15,919 nt of DNA, from assembly GCA_964516815.1 (NCBI GenBank), contig CAZEXK010000028.1, positions 1-15,919 on the forward strand. The letters run 5' to 3'. The notes below the pieces were generated by a model. That model ran no database searches, had not been told where the DNA came from, and worked only from the letters and a program-made list of their open reading frames with translations. The stretch comes from CAIJNA01 sp964516815 (GTDB taxonomy: Bacteria; Campylobacterota; Campylobacteria; Campylobacterales; Arcobacteraceae). Made by a program: the position numbers and the translations under genes. Below, piece after piece: positions 1-7,237 of the stretch (the first letter of the stretch is position 1; each line of letters starts with the position of its first letter).

Positions 1-42
1 CATCATTTAAAATAAAATAGTATTAAAAGTTTTAAGAAATTA

Positions 43-231
43 TTACACTTTTGGCTTTATTCTTATTTGACTTTGTGGCTGAAATAGTTCAATAGCTTTA
101 TTTAACATATTAGAATTTAAAACATCATCCATATTAGTATCTGATTGAGATTGTTTTGGATTATCTACACTTCCCATAGTAGCAACACAGCCACTACCAT
201 TGGGAGTATTTTCTTCTTTTACTTTTGCTTT
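43..231 (-). other. dnaX: +1-frame C-terminal extension of dnaX (62 codons plus stop)
   Basis: Directly after the zero-frame CCC TAA stop, the +1 frame is open for 62 codons and ends with TAA at 43-45. Going upstream, this frame is closed by TAG at 250-252, so a shift must happen within about 20 nt of the stop. Reading CCC/CCT as one proline gives ...KKDLP-KAKVKEENTPNGSG..., then a polar linker, then a short helix-like end (MLNKAIELF) and a basic tail (IRIKPKV). From memory, such a short helix and basic tail are what Campylobacterota DnaX proteins end with; this was not checked by alignment. No separate ribosome-binding site is visible for the only early internal ATG (177). The joined product would be 537 residues. 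Either recoding or a one-base indel is needed to join it. Confidence 0.75.
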
Positions 232-247
232 AGGGTAAATCCTTTTT
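230..247 (-). promoter_or_regulatory. candidate +1 frameshift site (AAGGA - 4 nt - CCC TAA)
   Basis: On the minus strand the end of the dnaX zero frame reads AAAAAGGATTTACCCTAA. The parts are a Shine-Dalgarno-like AAGGA, a four-base gap (TTTA), a proline codon CCC and the stop TAA followed by A. A tRNA-Pro on CCC can re-pair on CCT after slipping one base forward, and the next codon is then AAA. A Shine-Dalgarno-like element a few bases before a slippery codon and stop is the architecture of the prfB +1 site (AGGGGG, 3 nt, CTT TGA). The match could be fortuitous, since AAA AAG GAT simply encodes Lys-Lys-Asp. Confidence 0.45.
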
Positions 248-1657
248 AACTATTTTATTAAATTGTATATCAGTTGATTCACCATAAGTATCCTCAATCA
301 TAAGTCTAATATGTGAAAAATGCTTAAATAAAAGTGTCTTACAATTACCTATAGCACTACTATTAATTGTTAGTATATTATTTTCAAAAGAATTAAATTC
401 AAAACTTTTTTCAAAACATTCACCTAAATCATAACTTCTATCAAAAACTTTTTTAATTAGATTTTTGTATAAATCATTTTCTTCATTATTTGTTGGTGAA
501 ATACTATCCTCATTTTTAGAAATAGTTTCTTGTTTTATATGTGAATTGTTGTGTATTTCATTTTCTAATTTTGTTTTTTGATTTGTAGCTGTTGTATTTT
601 CTTGAATATTTTGAACTTCATTTATAATACTATCAATACTTTTTACATTTATAGCTTCTATTAGTTTATTTATCATTAAAATCAATACAAAACCACTATC
701 ACAGTCTATTGTTAAAAGTAATTTAGATTCTCCTAATATTCTAAAAAATCTATCAAACATGTATGTATCAAATCTATTATCCTTACTTAACATTGCATGT
801 TTTAAATATATACTCATTTCATCAATCACTTGTCCAACTTCGTATGATTCTAAATCATTTAGTATATTTTTGTAGTCTTGTTTATTTAAAATAATATCAA
901 AAACATTTGACATAAATTTGGGATCTATCATGCCCATCATATCACTAACAGACACTAAGTTTATTGAACCTTTTGAGTAAATAATTGCTTGATCTAATAA
1001 TGTCAAAGTATCTCTTAAACTTCCATGTCCACTTCTAATTAAGATATCTAAAGCATCTGTTTCATAAGATATATTTTCAAGGTTTAATATATGTATAAGA
1101 TGGTGTTGTATATTTTTAGCTGCTATTTTTTTAAATCGAAAATGTTGAGTACGACTTAAAATTGTCGCTGGTAATTTTAATGGATCAGTTGTAGCTAAAA
1201 TAAATTTTACAAATAGTGGTGGTTCTTCTAAGGTTTTCAGCAAAGCATTAAATGCTTGAGTTGTAAGCATATGGACTTCATCAATTATAAAAACTTTAAA
1301 TTTTGCTGATGTTGGTTTATATTTTGTATGTTCAATTAAAGTTTTGATATCATCAATTCCCCTATTAGATGCGGCGTCCATTTCAATAATATCTAAGTGT
1401 TTATTTTCATTAGCACTAACACAAGAATCACATATATCACATGGTTTTGATGTGGGAGCATTTACACATACTAATGCTTTTGCCATAATTCTAGCTGTAC
1501 TAGTTTTTCCACTACCACGTAGTCCTGAAAATAAATATGCATGTGATAATCTATTTGAATCAAGAGCTAAACTAAGTGTAGTAGAAATTGTATCTTGCCC
1601 TATTACATCTTGGAATTTTTTGGGTCTATATTTTAATGCTAATACTTTTTTGTTCAT
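230..1657 (-). CDS. dnaX: DNA polymerase III subunit gamma/tau (zero-frame product, 475 aa)
   Basis: DnaX is the AAA+ ATPase of the clamp loader that places the sliding clamp on primed DNA; the long form also links polymerase cores. The protein opens with the typical LALKYRPKKFQDVIGQD segment. Walker A is GLRGSGKT (residues 45-52), the zinc-binding cysteines are C64, C73, C76 and C79, Walker B is DEVH (126-129), sensor 1 is ATTDP (155-159), and the arginine-finger region is LSRT (167-170). AAA+ lid and collar regions follow, then a polar Asn/Glu-rich linker (about 340-395) and a folded C-terminal segment. The ATG at 1657 has an AGGAAA ribosome-binding site just upstream. The zero frame ends at CCC TAA, and a coherent tail continues in the +1 frame to position 43. 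It is divergently transcribed from mlaA. Identity is certain; the true C-terminus is not. Confidence 0.96.
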   Translation of the reverse strand: MNKKVLALKYRPKKFQDVIGQDTISTTLSLALDSNRLSHAYLFSGLRGSGKTSTARIMAKALVCVNAPTSKPCDICDSCVSANENKHLDIIEMDAASNRGIDDIKTLIEHTKYKPTSAKFKVFIIDEVHMLTTQAFNALLKTLEEPPLFVKFILATTDPLKLPATILSRTQHFRFKKIAAKNIQHHLIHILNLENISYETDALDILIRSGHGSLRDTLTLLDQAIIYSKGSINLVSVSDMMGMIDPKFMSNVFDIILNKQDYKNILNDLESYEVGQVIDEMSIYLKHAMLSKDNRFDTYMFDRFFRILGESKLLLTIDCDSGFVLILMINKLIEAINVKSIDSIINEVQNIQENTTATNQKTKLENEIHNNSHIKQETISKNEDSISPTNNEENDLYKNLIKKVFDRSYDLGECFEKSFEFNSFENNILTINSSAIGNCKTLLFKHFSHIRLMIEDTYGESTDIQFNKIVKKDLP

Positions 1658-1764
1658 TGTATTTCCTATTTAAAATTATAACAAAATTTTAGTAATATCT
1701 GATTAATACAATAAGCTTAAAGTAGAGTTTTGATAAAATATACTTTATAATATAAAGGTTATAC
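1658..1764. promoter_or_regulatory. divergent dnaX / mlaA intergenic promoter region
   Basis: This 107-bp gap separates two genes read outward. For dnaX (minus), a perfect TATAAT lies at 1675-1680, and an AGGAAA ribosome-binding site at 1662-1667 is suitably spaced before the ATG. For mlaA (plus), AAAGG at 1754-1758 is 6 nt before the ATG. A TAAAAT at 1734-1739 is the more usable -10, because the perfect TATAAT at 1746-1751 would start transcription inside the ribosome-binding site. No convincing -35 elements are visible, which is common in Campylobacterota promoters. Hexamers in such AT-rich DNA can occur by chance. Confidence 0.5.
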
Positions 1765-2559
1765 ATGAAATTGTTTTTTCTTCTTACATTTTTATTATTG
1801 AGCTTTAATGCCTGCTCAAATAAACAAAATGTTAATCTAAATTCAAATCAAACAAACAAAAATATACAAATACTAGAACAAAATGACCCTACTGATGAGT
1901 TTGCAGATGAATTTAACGAACAGCAAGATATACAAACCCAAGATCCATTAGAGTCTTATAATAGACTTGTTTTTTCATTTAATGATAAACTATATATGAA
2001 TGTTTTGAATCCTGTATCTAAAGCATATTCAATAGTAATACCAGAATTTACTAGAAAAGGTATATCAAATGTATTTAAAAATCTTTTTTATCCAATAAGA
2101 CTTAGTAATAATTTATTACAAGGTAAATTTCAAAATTCATATGATGAAACATTAAGATTTTTAATAAACACTACTATTGGTTTATTTGGTATTATGGATC
2201 CAGCTACAAGTGAATTTGATATCAAAGAACACAATGAAGATTTTGGTCAAACCTTGGGTTATTGGGGAGTACAACCAGGTCCATATATAGTATTACCATT
2301 ACTTGGATCATCAAATCTAAGAGATGTATTTTCTATGGTCCCTGATACTTATGTAAGTGCTACAAATAATTTTGGAAATTTACCATATAAAATTCCAGAA
2401 ACATCATACCAATCTTTGTTCTTATATGGCACAAATATAATAAATAAAAACTCACTCAATCTTGGCATATATGAAAGTATTAAAAAAGATTCAATTGATT
2501 TTTACACTTTCACAAAAAACTTTTATGAAAATAAAAGAATAAATGATATAAAGGAATAA
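1765..2559 (+). CDS. mlaA: MlaA (VacJ) family outer-membrane lipoprotein
   Basis: MlaA sits in the outer membrane, removes misplaced phospholipid from the outer leaflet and hands it to periplasmic MlaC, keeping lipid asymmetry. The 264-residue product begins with a hydrophobic signal (residues 1-16) ending in NAC, giving a likely lipidated Cys17; the lipobox is slightly unusual because F occupies -3. After a polar, acidic linker (about 18-58) the conserved family region starts at DPLESYNRLVFSFND (60-74). It continues through an NPVSKAY segment, an FNTTIG-like stretch (LINTTIGLFGIMDP) and an EDFGQTLGYWGVQPGPYIVLPLLG block, all diagnostic of MlaA. The gene leads an operon, with the mlaC ATG one base after its stop. 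The AAAGG ribosome-binding site supports this start. Confidence 0.95.
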   Translation: MKLFFLLTFLLLSFNACSNKQNVNLNSNQTNKNIQILEQNDPTDEFADEFNEQQDIQTQDPLESYNRLVFSFNDKLYMNVLNPVSKAYSIVIPEFTRKGISNVFKNLFYPIRLSNNLLQGKFQNSYDETLRFLINTTIGLFGIMDPATSEFDIKEHNEDFGQTLGYWGVQPGPYIVLPLLGSSNLRDVFSMVPDTYVSATNNFGNLPYKIPETSYQSLFLYGTNIINKNSLNLGIYESIKKDSIDFYTFTKNFYENKRINDIKE

Positions 2560-2560
2560 T

Positions 2561-3127
2561 ATGAAAAAATTGCTAATCTTACTTATGAGTATTTATCTAA
2601 GTTCAAATAACTTATTTGCAATTAACGAAAACCAAATTAAAGATACAATGAATTTAAAAATAAACAAAGCTACATTTATTCTAAAAAATACCTCACTTAG
2701 CAAAATACAAAAAGCAAATCAAGTATTTGAAATATTAGATGAAATTTTTGATTATAAATTAATGGCAAAAATAACTTTAGGAAGAGTATATAAAACATTA
2801 AGTACAAATGAAAAAGATGACTTTACAAAAGCATATATAAACAAGCTAAAAACTTCATATATGGATAAACTCAGTTTATATACTGATGAATTAACAAAAA
2901 TAAATGAACTTAAAAAAGTTAAAAAAAATAGAATTATTTTATACACACAATTAATAGGAAAAGAAAATACTATAGCAATAAATTATAAGTTTTATAAAAA
3001 TAAACAAAACCAATGGTTTATTTATGATGTTGAGTTATTAGGTACAAGTATAATTCAATCAGATAGAATTCAATTTAAAAATTATTTAAAAGAACACACT
3101 ATTTCTGAATTAATAAAAAAAATGTAG
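2561..3127 (+). CDS. mlaC: MlaC/Ttg2D family periplasmic phospholipid-binding protein
   Basis: The 188-residue protein has a Sec-type signal peptide (hydrophobic core about 4-18, likely cleavage after LFA at about residue 20). The mature part shows the MlaC pattern: a helical LDEIFDYKLMAKITLGR segment, then LSTNEKDDFTKAYINKL, and a C-terminal WFIYDVELLGTSIIQSDRIQF stretch that matches the family hallmark (YDV...G.S....YR.QF). The family shuttles single phospholipids across the periplasm. AAGGA at 2551-2555 lies inside the end of mlaA, 5 nt before the ATG, so translation is probably coupled. The usual inner-membrane partner MlaFEDB is absent here; the next gene is an RND-type protein, which is inferred to be the energised partner. 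Confidence 0.92.
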   Translation: MKKLLILLMSIYLSSNNLFAINENQIKDTMNLKINKATFILKNTSLSKIQKANQVFEILDEIFDYKLMAKITLGRVYKTLSTNEKDDFTKAYINKLKTSYMDKLSLYTDELTKINELKKVKKNRIILYTQLIGKENTIAINYKFYKNKQNQWFIYDVELLGTSIIQSDRIQFKNYLKEHTISELIKKM

Positions 3128-3130
3128 TAT

Positions 3131-5617
3131 ATGCTAAAGTCATTTTATTTAAATATTGTATTTAAATATACAAATACTGTACTAATTTTTTTATTATCCA
3201 TTTTTATATTTTTTGGTTTTTACGCTACCAAACTAGAAATCGATGCTAGCACAGAAACACTTTTACTTGAAGAAGATAAAGATCTAGTTTTTTCACAACT
3301 TATTGCACAAAGATACAAAACCCAAGATATACTTGTCATTACATATACACCAAATCATGAACTTTTATCTTCTAATTCTTTAAAAACACTAGAAAACTTA
3401 TCAAATGAATTAGAAAAATTAAATACAATAAAATCTACGCTTAGTATATTAAATGTTCCATTATTACAATCTCCAATAGTAAAAATAAGTGAACTTATAA
3501 ACAACATAAAAACTTTAAAAAGCAAAGATATAAATAAAACACTTGTTAAAAATGAATTTTTAACATCACCTTTATATGCAAATAATTTAGTATCGCAAGA
3601 CTTTAAAACTACTGCATTGATTTTAAATTTGAAAAATGATCAAAAATATATTGATTTTATTGAAAAAAGAAAAATGTATAGAAAAAAAGAAAATAATAAC
3701 ACTCTTTTAGAAAGTGAACAAATTGAATTTCAAACTCTAAAAGTACAATTAAAACAATATAGAGATATTTTAAGAATACAAAATCACAATAACATACAAA
3801 AAATAAGAGCAATAATTAAAAATCATTCTTCAGATGCTAGAATATTTTTAGGTGGAATTAATATGATTTCTGATGATATTATTAGTTTTGTAAAAAATGA
3901 TTTATATACATATGGTATTGCGTTATTTTTTATTTTAGCATTTGTACTATATATTATTTTTAAAAAAATAATATGGCTCATATTACCTTTATTTATATCT
4001 TTACTTTCGGTTATAGCAACATCTGGTGCACTGGGATTATTTTCTTGGGAAATTACTGTAATCTCATCAAATTTTATTGCAATGCAATTGATAATAACAT
4101 TATCTTTAGTAATTCACTTAATAGTAAGATACAATGAATTAATAAGTAAATATACTAAAAGTTCACAAAGAAGATTATTATTAAATACTGTTCTTTCAAA
4201 ATCAAATCCAAGTTTTTTTGCGATTATTACTACTGTAGCTGGTTTTTCTTCACTTATACTATCAGATATCCAGCCAGTAATACAATTGGGTTATATGATG
4301 AGTGTTGGTATCTTACTTTCCTTACTTATAACATTTGTACTTTTCCCTGTTATTTTATTAAAATTTAAAAAAATATATCCTATAGTAAATAAGCATAGTA
4401 AAAATAATTTTACAATTACAGGTTTTACAGCTAATTTAGTTAGAAGTTATCCAAAACAGATATTTATTATTTCATTTGCAATAATAATAATATCTGCATT
4501 TGGAAGCTCAAAACTTATAGTTGAAAATTCATTTATCTCATATTTTAAACAAGATACTAGTATTTATAAAAGTATGAAAGTTATTGATACAAAGCTAGGA
4601 GGAACAACTCCTCTTGATATTATAATAACATTTAATGATAATAATATAGATGTAAAATCACTTCAAAATATTGATACAACAACACAAGAAGATGAAGAAG
4701 AAGATAGTTTTGATGATGAATATGATACACAAGATAATCAAGAACAATATTGGTTCACAAATGAAAAAATGGAAAAAATAATGAAAGTTCATGATTATTT
4801 AGATAATTTAGAAGAGATTGGAAATGTACAATCTTTTGCAACATTGTTAAAAGTTGCAAAAACATTAAATGATAATAAAGAACTAGATTCATTTGCCTTA
4901 TCTATCATATACAATAAATTACCATTAGAATATCAAAATATGATATTAAAACCATATATTAATATACAAGAAAATCAAGTAAGATTTTCTACAAGAATTG
5001 TAGATTCTAATGAAAAATTAAGACGTAATATATTAATAAAAAAGATCCAAAATGATTTAAATAATATGCTTATTAAAGATAAAGTAAGACTTAGTAATGT
5101 TATGGTTTTGTACAATAACATGCTTCAATCATTGTTCCAATCACAAATAAAAACTCTAGGTTTTGTTGCCTTAATCTTATTAGTTATGTTTTTAATATTA
5201 TTTAAGTCAATAAAAATTGCCATAATATCATTAATAGCAAATATTATTCCAATTGGAATTGTTTTTGCAATTATGGGTTTTGCTAAAATTCCTTTAGACA
5301 TTATGACTATCACTATTGCTGCTATATCAATAGGAATTGGGGTAGATGATACAATACATTATGTTCACAGATTTAAACAAGAATTTTTAAAAGATAAAAA
5401 CTATTTAAATGCAATGCAAAGAACTCATTATAGCATTGGAAATGCTATGACATATACATCTATTTCTATAATTTTAGGTTTCTTGATTTTAGTTTTATCA
5501 AACCTTATACCTACAATTTATTTTGGGATATTAACTGTTTTAGTAATGATTAGTATTTTAGCATCTGCATTAATATTATTGCCATTAATGCTTGTGAAGT
5601 TTAAAGTATATAATTAA
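3131..5617 (+). CDS. RND superfamily (MMPL-type) membrane exporter linked to MlaA/MlaC
   Basis: The 828-residue protein has the RND/MMPL layout. There is one transmembrane segment at about 14-34, a large periplasmic loop (about 35-258), five segments between about 260 and 411, a seventh at about 443-461, a second periplasmic loop (about 462-672) and five more segments (about 673-823). TM10 carries GVDDTIH (737-743), typical of the acidic relay residues in proton-driven RND proteins. TM4 (about 311-333) lacks the equivalent Asp. The second loop contains a strongly acidic run (about residues 519-538). It starts three bases after the mlaC stop with no clear ribosome-binding site, so translation is probably coupled. 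The arrangement equals C. jejuni Cj1371-Cj1373. Lipid transport is inferred from context; cargo and direction are unknown. Confidence 0.9.
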   Translation: MLKSFYLNIVFKYTNTVLIFLLSIFIFFGFYATKLEIDASTETLLLEEDKDLVFSQLIAQRYKTQDILVITYTPNHELLSSNSLKTLENLSNELEKLNTIKSTLSILNVPLLQSPIVKISELINNIKTLKSKDINKTLVKNEFLTSPLYANNLVSQDFKTTALILNLKNDQKYIDFIEKRKMYRKKENNNTLLESEQIEFQTLKVQLKQYRDILRIQNHNNIQKIRAIIKNHSSDARIFLGGINMISDDIISFVKNDLYTYGIALFFILAFVLYIIFKKIIWLILPLFISLLSVIATSGALGLFSWEITVISSNFIAMQLIITLSLVIHLIVRYNELISKYTKSSQRRLLLNTVLSKSNPSFFAIITTVAGFSSLILSDIQPVIQLGYMMSVGILLSLLITFVLFPVILLKFKKIYPIVNKHSKNNFTITGFTANLVRSYPKQIFIISFAIIIISAFGSSKLIVENSFISYFKQDTSIYKSMKVIDTKLGGTTPLDIIITFNDNNIDVKSLQNIDTTTQEDEEEDSFDDEYDTQDNQEQYWFTNEKMEKIMKVHDYLDNLEEIGNVQSFATLLKVAKTLNDNKELDSFALSIIYNKLPLEYQNMILKPYINIQENQVRFSTRIVDSNEKLRRNILIKKIQNDLNNMLIKDKVRLSNVMVLYNNMLQSLFQSQIKTLGFVALILLVMFLILFKSIKIAIISLIANIIPIGIVFAIMGFAKIPLDIMTITIAAISIGIGVDDTIHYVHRFKQEFLKDKNYLNAMQRTHYSIGNAMTYTSISIILGFLILVLSNLIPTIYFGILTVLVMISILASALILLPLMLVKFKVYN

Positions 5618-6354
5618 ATACTAAACCATTTTTTAGCTGTATCTTTAAGTTTATCGGGATTAGATGAAGCAAAAAAAGTAATTTTTGTATCTTCATCTTT
5701 TGATTTTAGTTTATAATCATTTTTAAGTAATTTAACAATAGCATCTCCACTATGAATTGTATTTGCGTTACTAAAATACTTAGATATTTCCTTTTCTAAC
5801 AAAGGGAAATGTGTGCAGCCCAAGATAACTGTATGAATATCATTTATATCTTTAAAATACATTTTCATAGTTTCTTGTAGTATTTTTCCATCATATATTC
5901 CTTCTTCGACTAAAGGTACAAATAAAGGTGTAGCCTTACACAATATATTTGTAAAGTTCTTTTTTTCTAGTTGTTCTTTATATACATTAGATGAAATAGT
6001 AGCACTTGTAGCTAATACCAAGATATTTTCATTTTTGTTTTTTATTGCATCATTTACAGCCATAACACCTGAACTAATCACACCAATAACTGGTATATTA
6101 GTATTAGCTCTTAATTCACTCAAAGCATATGCACTAACAGTATTGCAAGCAACAATTATAATATCAAGATCAAAGTTTTTAAAAAATTCTAATGCTTCTA
6201 ACGAATACCCAATAATAGTATTTTTATCTTTAGTTCCATAAGGTACTCTAGCTGTATCACCATAATATATAATTTCAGTAAATATTTTTTCTTTAATTAT
6301 AGATTTAACAACACTAAGTCCACCAACACCACTATCAAAAACTCCTGCTTTCAC
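5614..6354 (-). CDS. murI: glutamate racemase
   Basis: MurI interconverts L- and D-glutamate in the cytoplasm and so supplies D-glutamate for peptidoglycan; it needs no cofactor. The 246-residue length is normal. The N-terminus has FDSGVGGLSV (residues 6-15, with substrate-binding D7 and S8), then YYGDTARVPYG (30-40). The two catalytic cysteines are C70 in VACNT and C180 in LGCTHFPLL. The start is a GTG at 6354, one base after the stop of the upstream gene; no in-frame ATG fits the conserved N-terminus and the ribosome-binding site is weak, so coupled translation is likely. Its stop overlaps the convergent RND gene stop by 4 nt. It is the last gene of the rho cluster. Confidence 0.96.
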   Translation of the reverse strand: MKAGVFDSGVGGLSVVKSIIKEKIFTEIIYYGDTARVPYGTKDKNTIIGYSLEALEFFKNFDLDIIIVACNTVSAYALSELRANTNIPVIGVISSGVMAVNDAIKNKNENILVLATSATISSNVYKEQLEKKNFTNILCKATPLFVPLVEEGIYDGKILQETMKMYFKDINDIHTVILGCTHFPLLEKEISKYFSNANTIHSGDAIVKLLKNDYKLKSKDEDTKITFFASSNPDKLKDTAKKWFSI

Positions 6355-6355
6355 T

Positions 6356-7222
6356 TTATTTTACCAATTTGCTTGTTTTACTTGTAATTTTACAATCTTT
6401 ATTTTCTTGAACAAAATCATCTAAGTTTTTTAAGTTTGTCATATTACTATCATCTAAATATGAGTTATACCCAAAAAACTCTTTCTCTTGTTTACATGAA
6501 ATAGCTACATAAAAGATGTTTTGACTTATATATGCATTGCTTAGTTTCATTTTCAAACCATCTGACACTTTAAAATTAGGAAATAATACACTTTTATTTA
6601 TTTTTTTATTTTTAAATAAAATTGAAAATTTTCTTTTATAAACTCTAGCTAATGTTATATAATCTTCATAACTGGTTTGAACTTTTATAAAAAATGATTC
6701 ATTTTCTTTTATCTCATTTTGAACATTTATAGTAATATTTTTATCAAAGTATTCATTATAAAATAAAGGTAATTCATTATTTTTAATCAAAAACTTATTA
6801 TCTTTAAAATAAACAAATCTATCAACTATCTTTATATTTGGCTGGTACAAGAATGTATCATATATTTTTTTAAAGAATAAAGTATTATTATTTGATTTAC
6901 CTTTATATTCTTCTTGTTTAAAAGCATAACTTTTAATATGATTAATAAGCTGATTTTCTATACTTTGATTAACATACAATGTTTTTATAAATATTTTATT
7001 TTCAAAAAGTTCTTTTTTTAATATAACAAAGTCATCATTACTAACATCACTTATATTTAATTTTTCTTTGATTTGTATTACAATATTATTTTTTGCTTCA
7101 AGTAATGTAGGAGCATATGCATAAAAGTTATGAGTGTTAGTGTATTTTGGATACCAAGAAGGTGAAATTACTTCACAAAGGCTATAAGTTGAAAAAATAA
7201 ATAATAAAATAAATTTTTTCAT
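6356..7222 (-). CDS. secreted protein with LPP20-like N-terminal motif, function unknown
   Basis: The 288-residue protein has a short hydrophobic signal (residues 3-15, then LCEV). C16 is preceded by L, which is poor for a lipobox, so it may be a plain exported protein. Just after the signal comes PSWYPKY (21-27), then FYAYAPTLLEAKNNI (33-47). This resembles the W-Y...YG.G...T..EAK..A pattern of LPP20-type envelope proteins of Helicobacter and Campylobacter, but the glycines are missing, so the match is weak. The rest is Lys/Asn-rich with alternating hydrophobic residues, suggesting beta structure; two late cysteines (C243 and C277 in my count) could form a disulphide. The gene lies 15 nt after rho and 1 nt before murI, so it is co-transcribed with them. 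I do not recognise a specific function. Confidence 0.8.
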   Translation of the reverse strand: MKKFILLFIFSTYSLCEVISPSWYPKYTNTHNFYAYAPTLLEAKNNIVIQIKEKLNISDVSNDDFVILKKELFENKIFIKTLYVNQSIENQLINHIKSYAFKQEEYKGKSNNNTLFFKKIYDTFLYQPNIKIVDRFVYFKDNKFLIKNNELPLFYNEYFDKNITINVQNEIKENESFFIKVQTSYEDYITLARVYKRKFSILFKNKKINKSVLFPNFKVSDGLKMKLSNAYISQNIFYVAISCKQEKEFFGYNSYLDDSNMTNLKNLDDFVQENKDCKITSKTSKLVK

Positions 7223-7237
7223 AACACTTACAACTAT

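Noticed and set aside
1..6. ATG ATG on the minus strand at the very edge, possible start of the next gene after dnaX
   Set aside because: No ribosome-binding site precedes it and only two codons lie in the window, so a gene cannot be supported.
241..252. E. coli-style -1 slippage at the AAAAAG run near the end of dnaX
   Set aside because: The codons are GTT AAA AAG, so the heptamer is T AAA AAG and the first slipped codon would pair poorly (TAA). A +1 slip at CCC TAA joins the frames with better pairing and keeps the natural DLPKAK reading.
1344..1673. Open frames opposite or inside real genes (for example 1344-1673 plus, 8316-8561 plus, 9259-9516 plus, 12351-12620 plus)
   Set aside because: They lie antisense to clearly conserved proteins, lack ribosome-binding sites and recognisable motifs, and their composition mirrors the real gene; they are shadows.
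5600..5625. Weak inverted repeat TTTAAAGTAT / ATACTAAA across the convergent stops of the RND gene and murI
   Set aside because: The arms need a two-base bulge, are AT only, overlap both coding ends and lack a T run; not a convincing terminator.
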